DNA of 7,901 nucleotides, from contig DAOWDW010000103.1 of the NCBI GenBank assembly GCA_030638845.1, positions 1 to 7,901 of the forward strand. Direction: 5' to 3'. Source of the DNA: Candidatus Peregrinibacteria bacterium. Its GTDB lineage: Bacteria > Patescibacteriota > Gracilibacteria > Peribacterales > Peribacteraceae. The first letter of the stretch is position 1, and the number at the start of each line of letters is the position of its first letter. The position numbers were made by a program, and so were the translations under genes. The notes beneath the pieces are model-generated. The model was given only the letters and a program-made list of their open reading frames with translations, was not told the DNA's origin and did no database searches. Of the stretch, positions 6,141 through 7,901 are shown piece by piece.

Positions 6141-6193
6141 TACGGGGAAGGGTTCCGCTCTCGCAGCGCGCAAGCGCTCGCTGCTTTAGCGGG
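6141..6193. repeat. GC-rich inverted-repeat island between the two surface genes
   Basis: In otherwise AT-rich DNA, CCGCT (6155-6159) pairs with AGCGG (6188-6192). Inside it, AGCGC (6165-6169) pairs with GCGCT (6174-6178) around a GCAA tetraloop. An alternative GCAGCG/CGCTGC (6163-6168/6179-6184) is possible. It is followed by TAGATAAAAAAC rather than a U-run. It may be a REP-like element or an mRNA-stabilising 3' hairpin for the upstream gene. Confidence 0.6.
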
Positions 6194-6218
6194 TAGATAA
6201 AAAACTAACATCACACTT

Positions 6219-6237
6219 CCATACAAAAGATGTATGG
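6219..6237. promoter_or_regulatory. 7-bp-arm dyad just upstream of the SLH gene promoter
   Basis: CCATACA (6219-6225) and TGTATGG (6231-6237) are exact inverted repeats separated by AAAGA. The dyad ends one base before the TATACT hexamer, so it covers the -35/spacer region and could be an operator. Confidence 0.5.
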
Positions 6238-6238
6238 G

Positions 6239-6244
6239 TATACT
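6239..6244 (+). promoter_or_regulatory. -10-like element of the SLH protein gene
   Basis: TATACT lies exactly 23 nt before ATG 6268. The leader (GTTATTCCCCTTTCTTC) is pyrimidine-rich with no Shine-Dalgarno sequence, like that of the preceding gene. The -35 is poor, which would fit a regulated promoter with the adjacent dyad. Confidence 0.45.
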
Positions 6245-6267
6245 GCTTAAGTTATTCCCCTTTCTTC

Positions 6268-7506
6268 ATGAAAAGATCTCACTTAAGCACTCTTATTTTG
6301 TCCGTAATTCTATTGATAGTATTAGCACCAAAATCTTTAGCAGAACTAAATCCAAGTACAATTTACGTACAACAAACAAGTCCAACGGGCACTATAGGAG
6401 AATGGTCTTTAATAAAACCAGATAAAAATAAATTATCTCGTTCTAAGGATCAGTTTACACTCGAAGAAGCAGAATTAGGACAATACACATTAATTGTTTC
6501 TCCACCAGAAGGCGCAATTACAAATATTCATAAATTCATAGACAATGATTTTATTGAAACAGCAAATTTACCTCAAATGTCATTTGAACTAGATGAAGGA
6601 ATGGAAGTAACACTACGAATAGAATTTACATTTACAAAAATTGGAATGGTTTCAGTAAATAGTGACCCATCTGGACTTGAATTTACTATGATTGGTCCAA
6701 ATGATACAAATATTCGTGGTGTAACACCTAAGTCATATCCAGATTTCCCAATAGGACAATATACTGTTACATATGATGAACTTCCAGATTGTGCATCACC
6801 AAAACCAGTTTCAGATAAACTAATTAAAGAAGGTCGTATAAATTTCAACATAAAAATTGCATGCGAAGGTATAGAAGACTTGATTCAACAACAAGAAAAA
6901 TATAAATCATTCGAATATGTAGATGTTGTAATAAATGGCAAATCTATTATTTTCAATGACGTTCCATCTAAAGAATGGTATGCACCTTTTGTTCATAATG
7001 CTTTAAAAACAGGAATTATGTCTGGATACAAAGATGAAAGAGGAAATATTTCTGGTGAATTTGGACCAGATAGAAATATGACAATGGCAGAGCTTCTAAA
7101 AATTGCTCATTCAATAGCAAATATAGACGAAACTAAAGTTTTTAATAAACCAAAAAATGTATATGCAAGCGATACATGGTTTGAAACATATATGGCTTCT
7201 GCAGAGAAACTTAACTGGCTTGCGTATAGAAATAACCGAAAAAATCCATCAGACGAAGCCACTAGAGCCGAGGTTGTTGTTACACTTTTACAAGCTCTTG
7301 AAATACCCAGATACTGGGCAACTGGGATGCTTTTTACTGATGTTAGACGAAATACTCCATATGCATCATCTATAGAAACCGCTGCAATGGATGGCTTAAT
7401 TTCTGGTTATGAAAATGGTTCCTTTAGACCAAATAACCCAATGAATAGGGCAGAAGTTGCAAAAGTTCTTTCACAGGCGATAGACCTTTATGTTAATGGA
7501 GAATAA
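6268..7506 (+). CDS. SLH-domain surface protein, paralogue of the LPXTG protein N-terminus
   Basis: The 412-residue protein has a signal peptide (MKRSHLSTLILSVILLIVLA, cleavage near SLA-EL, residue 25). Residues 30-200 align with the preceding protein: GEWSLIKPDK, LGQYTLIVSPP, a PEGA-like segment (GMVSVNSDPSGLEF...GVTPKSYPDFPIGQYTVTY) and its only two cysteines at 175 and 199, matching Cys172/Cys197 of the neighbour. After a short Gln/Lys linker come three SLH repeats: about 229-288 (FNDVPSKEWYAPFVHNALKT, FGPDRNMTMAELLKIA), 297-347 (weaker, YASDTWFETYMASAEKL, ATRAEVVVTL) and 355-408 (LFTDVRRNTPYASSIETA, FRPNNPMNRAEVAKVL). SLH triplets bind secondary cell-wall polymers or envelope glycans non-covalently. 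It lies 135 bp after the paralogue with its own -10-like element. The proteins probably arose by tandem duplication of the N-terminal module with swapped anchors; the ligand is unknown. Confidence 0.9.
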   Translation: MKRSHLSTLILSVILLIVLAPKSLAELNPSTIYVQQTSPTGTIGEWSLIKPDKNKLSRSKDQFTLEEAELGQYTLIVSPPEGAITNIHKFIDNDFIETANLPQMSFELDEGMEVTLRIEFTFTKIGMVSVNSDPSGLEFTMIGPNDTNIRGVTPKSYPDFPIGQYTVTYDELPDCASPKPVSDKLIKEGRINFNIKIACEGIEDLIQQQEKYKSFEYVDVVINGKSIIFNDVPSKEWYAPFVHNALKTGIMSGYKDERGNISGEFGPDRNMTMAELLKIAHSIANIDETKVFNKPKNVYASDTWFETYMASAEKLNWLAYRNNRKNPSDEATRAEVVVTLLQALEIPRYWATGMLFTDVRRNTPYASSIETAAMDGLISGYENGSFRPNNPMNRAEVAKVLSQAIDLYVNGE

Positions 7507-7553
7507 ATCAGTGAATATATTAAAAAAACCACTTGTCAAAAGTTAAATGTTTC

Positions 7554-7588
7554 AAGTTACAAGACATTCAACATTCAACCTGTAACTT
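7554..7588. terminator. inverted repeat between convergent genes, possible weak bidirectional terminator
   Basis: AAGTTACA (7554-7561) and TGTAACTT (7581-7588) are exact inverted repeats around a 19-nt loop that contains the tandem ACATTCA ACATTCA. It sits midway in the 116-bp gap between convergently read genes. U-tracts are short on both sides, so function as a terminator is uncertain. Confidence 0.4.
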
Positions 7589-7622
7589 TCAACTATAAAT
7601 ATTTCTGATTCATTTTCTGTTC

Positions 7623-7901
7623 TCATTCATTGCCAACCATGATATCTGCAAGCTCAGTAATAGTACCTGCCCCCATACAAACCAGCACATCTCCCTTTTT
7701 AAGATAATTATTTTTCAAAAATTTCTCAATTTCTTTTAAGCTTCCACCATATAAACAAGAAACAGAACTTTCCCTAGAAACATCATCTGCAAAATTTTTC
7801 ATATCTACCTCTTGTCTATCACACTCAGTTCTAACATCATAAATATCTGCAAGAATTACTTCATCAGCCTGTGAAAATGCAGATATAAAATCATCATACA
7901 A
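7623..7901 (-). CDS. murC: UDP-N-acetylmuramate-L-alanine ligase MurC, C-terminal part
   Basis: The last 92 residues show the Mur ligase C-terminal domain in MurC form: LYDDFISAFSQADEVILADI-YDVRTE near the window edge, then YGGSLKEIEKFL, then KKGDVLVCMGAGTITELAD. MurC adds L-Ala to UDP-MurNAc with ATP in cytoplasmic peptidoglycan synthesis. The first visible codon is TTG encoding the Leu of LYDDF; it is an internal codon, not a start, and the gene continues beyond 7901. The TGA stop at 7623-7625 is the only TGA stop in the window. If TGA were read as glycine, only about ten residues would be added before TAG. Every other gene reads well in the standard code, so I treat it as a stop. It is convergent with the SLH gene. 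With murJ it shows the organism makes its own peptidoglycan. Confidence 0.9.
   Translation of the reverse strand: MYDDFISAFSQADEVILADIYDVRTECDRQEVDMKNFADDVSRESSVSCLYGGSLKEIEKFLKNNYLKKGDVLVCMGAGTITELADIMVGNE

Noticed and set aside
6234..6425. Separate 63-residue ORF before the SLH gene
   Set aside because: It overlaps the SLH gene in another frame, starts within the dyad, and has no recognisable product; the overlapping frame has a signal peptide and clear domains.
7564..7577. CRISPR-like or tandem repeat array (ACATTCA twice)
   Set aside because: Only two short copies lie in a hairpin loop; there is no array anywhere in the window.
7603..7625. Alternative genetic code with TGA as glycine (Gracilibacteria/Absconditabacteria type)
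   Set aside because: All other genes read complete without in-frame TGA and use ordinary glycine codons; read-through of the murC TGA adds only about ten unconvincing residues.

Overview
The window is AT-rich, compact, and reads cleanly in the standard code (TAA, TAG and one TGA stop, with Trp always TGG). None of the starts has a convincing Shine-Dalgarno sequence. Together with a single-copy-style gene mix (lipid II flippase murJ, purL, murC) and cell-surface proteins carrying LPXTG and SLH anchors, this suggests an uncultured bacterium of the Patescibacteria/CPR type, perhaps Peregrinibacteria-like. The lineage is an inference; no rRNA or marker is present to settle it.

Layout. Positions 1-506 hold three truncated gene pieces placed end to end: a transketolase C-terminal fragment, the C-terminal KOW domain of NusG in another frame, and the first half of an acylphosphatase. 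The last is cut exactly where a perfect 34-bp palindrome begins (471-504). A perfect 40-bp AT palindrome follows (520-559). This head looks rearranged, degraded or chimeric. Minus-strand murJ occupies 694-2025. Between murJ and purL lies about 340 bp that is not empty: it contains a strong candidate for an unassigned structured RNA (about 2125-2327) with switch-like alternative hairpins at its 5' end and a terminator-like closing helix plus U-tract at its 3' end.

purL (to 4857, plus) encodes a nearly full-length FGAM synthase, but its N-terminus is anomalous. Homologous codons continue upstream of the first in-frame ATG (2506) with no canonical start. An upstream 28-codon reading frame in a different phase ends exactly at the entry point, right after a 27-nt hairpin. 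Frameshift, non-AUG start or sequence error are all possible.

Downstream are two tandem paralogous secreted proteins (4948-6132 and 6268-7506). They share an N-terminal module with a PEGA-like segment and two aligned cysteines, then diverge: one carries a DUF11-like domain and an LPETG sortase tail, the other three SLH repeats. They look like the same exposed or adhesive module offered on two different envelope anchors. A convergent murC fragment (7623-7901, minus) runs off the window.

Three plus-strand genes (the purL leader ORF, the LPXTG protein and the SLH protein) have a -10-like hexamer exactly 23 nt before the ATG and short pyrimidine-rich SD-less leaders. This suggests a common promoter-to-start architecture and supports position 2369 as a genuine translation start.
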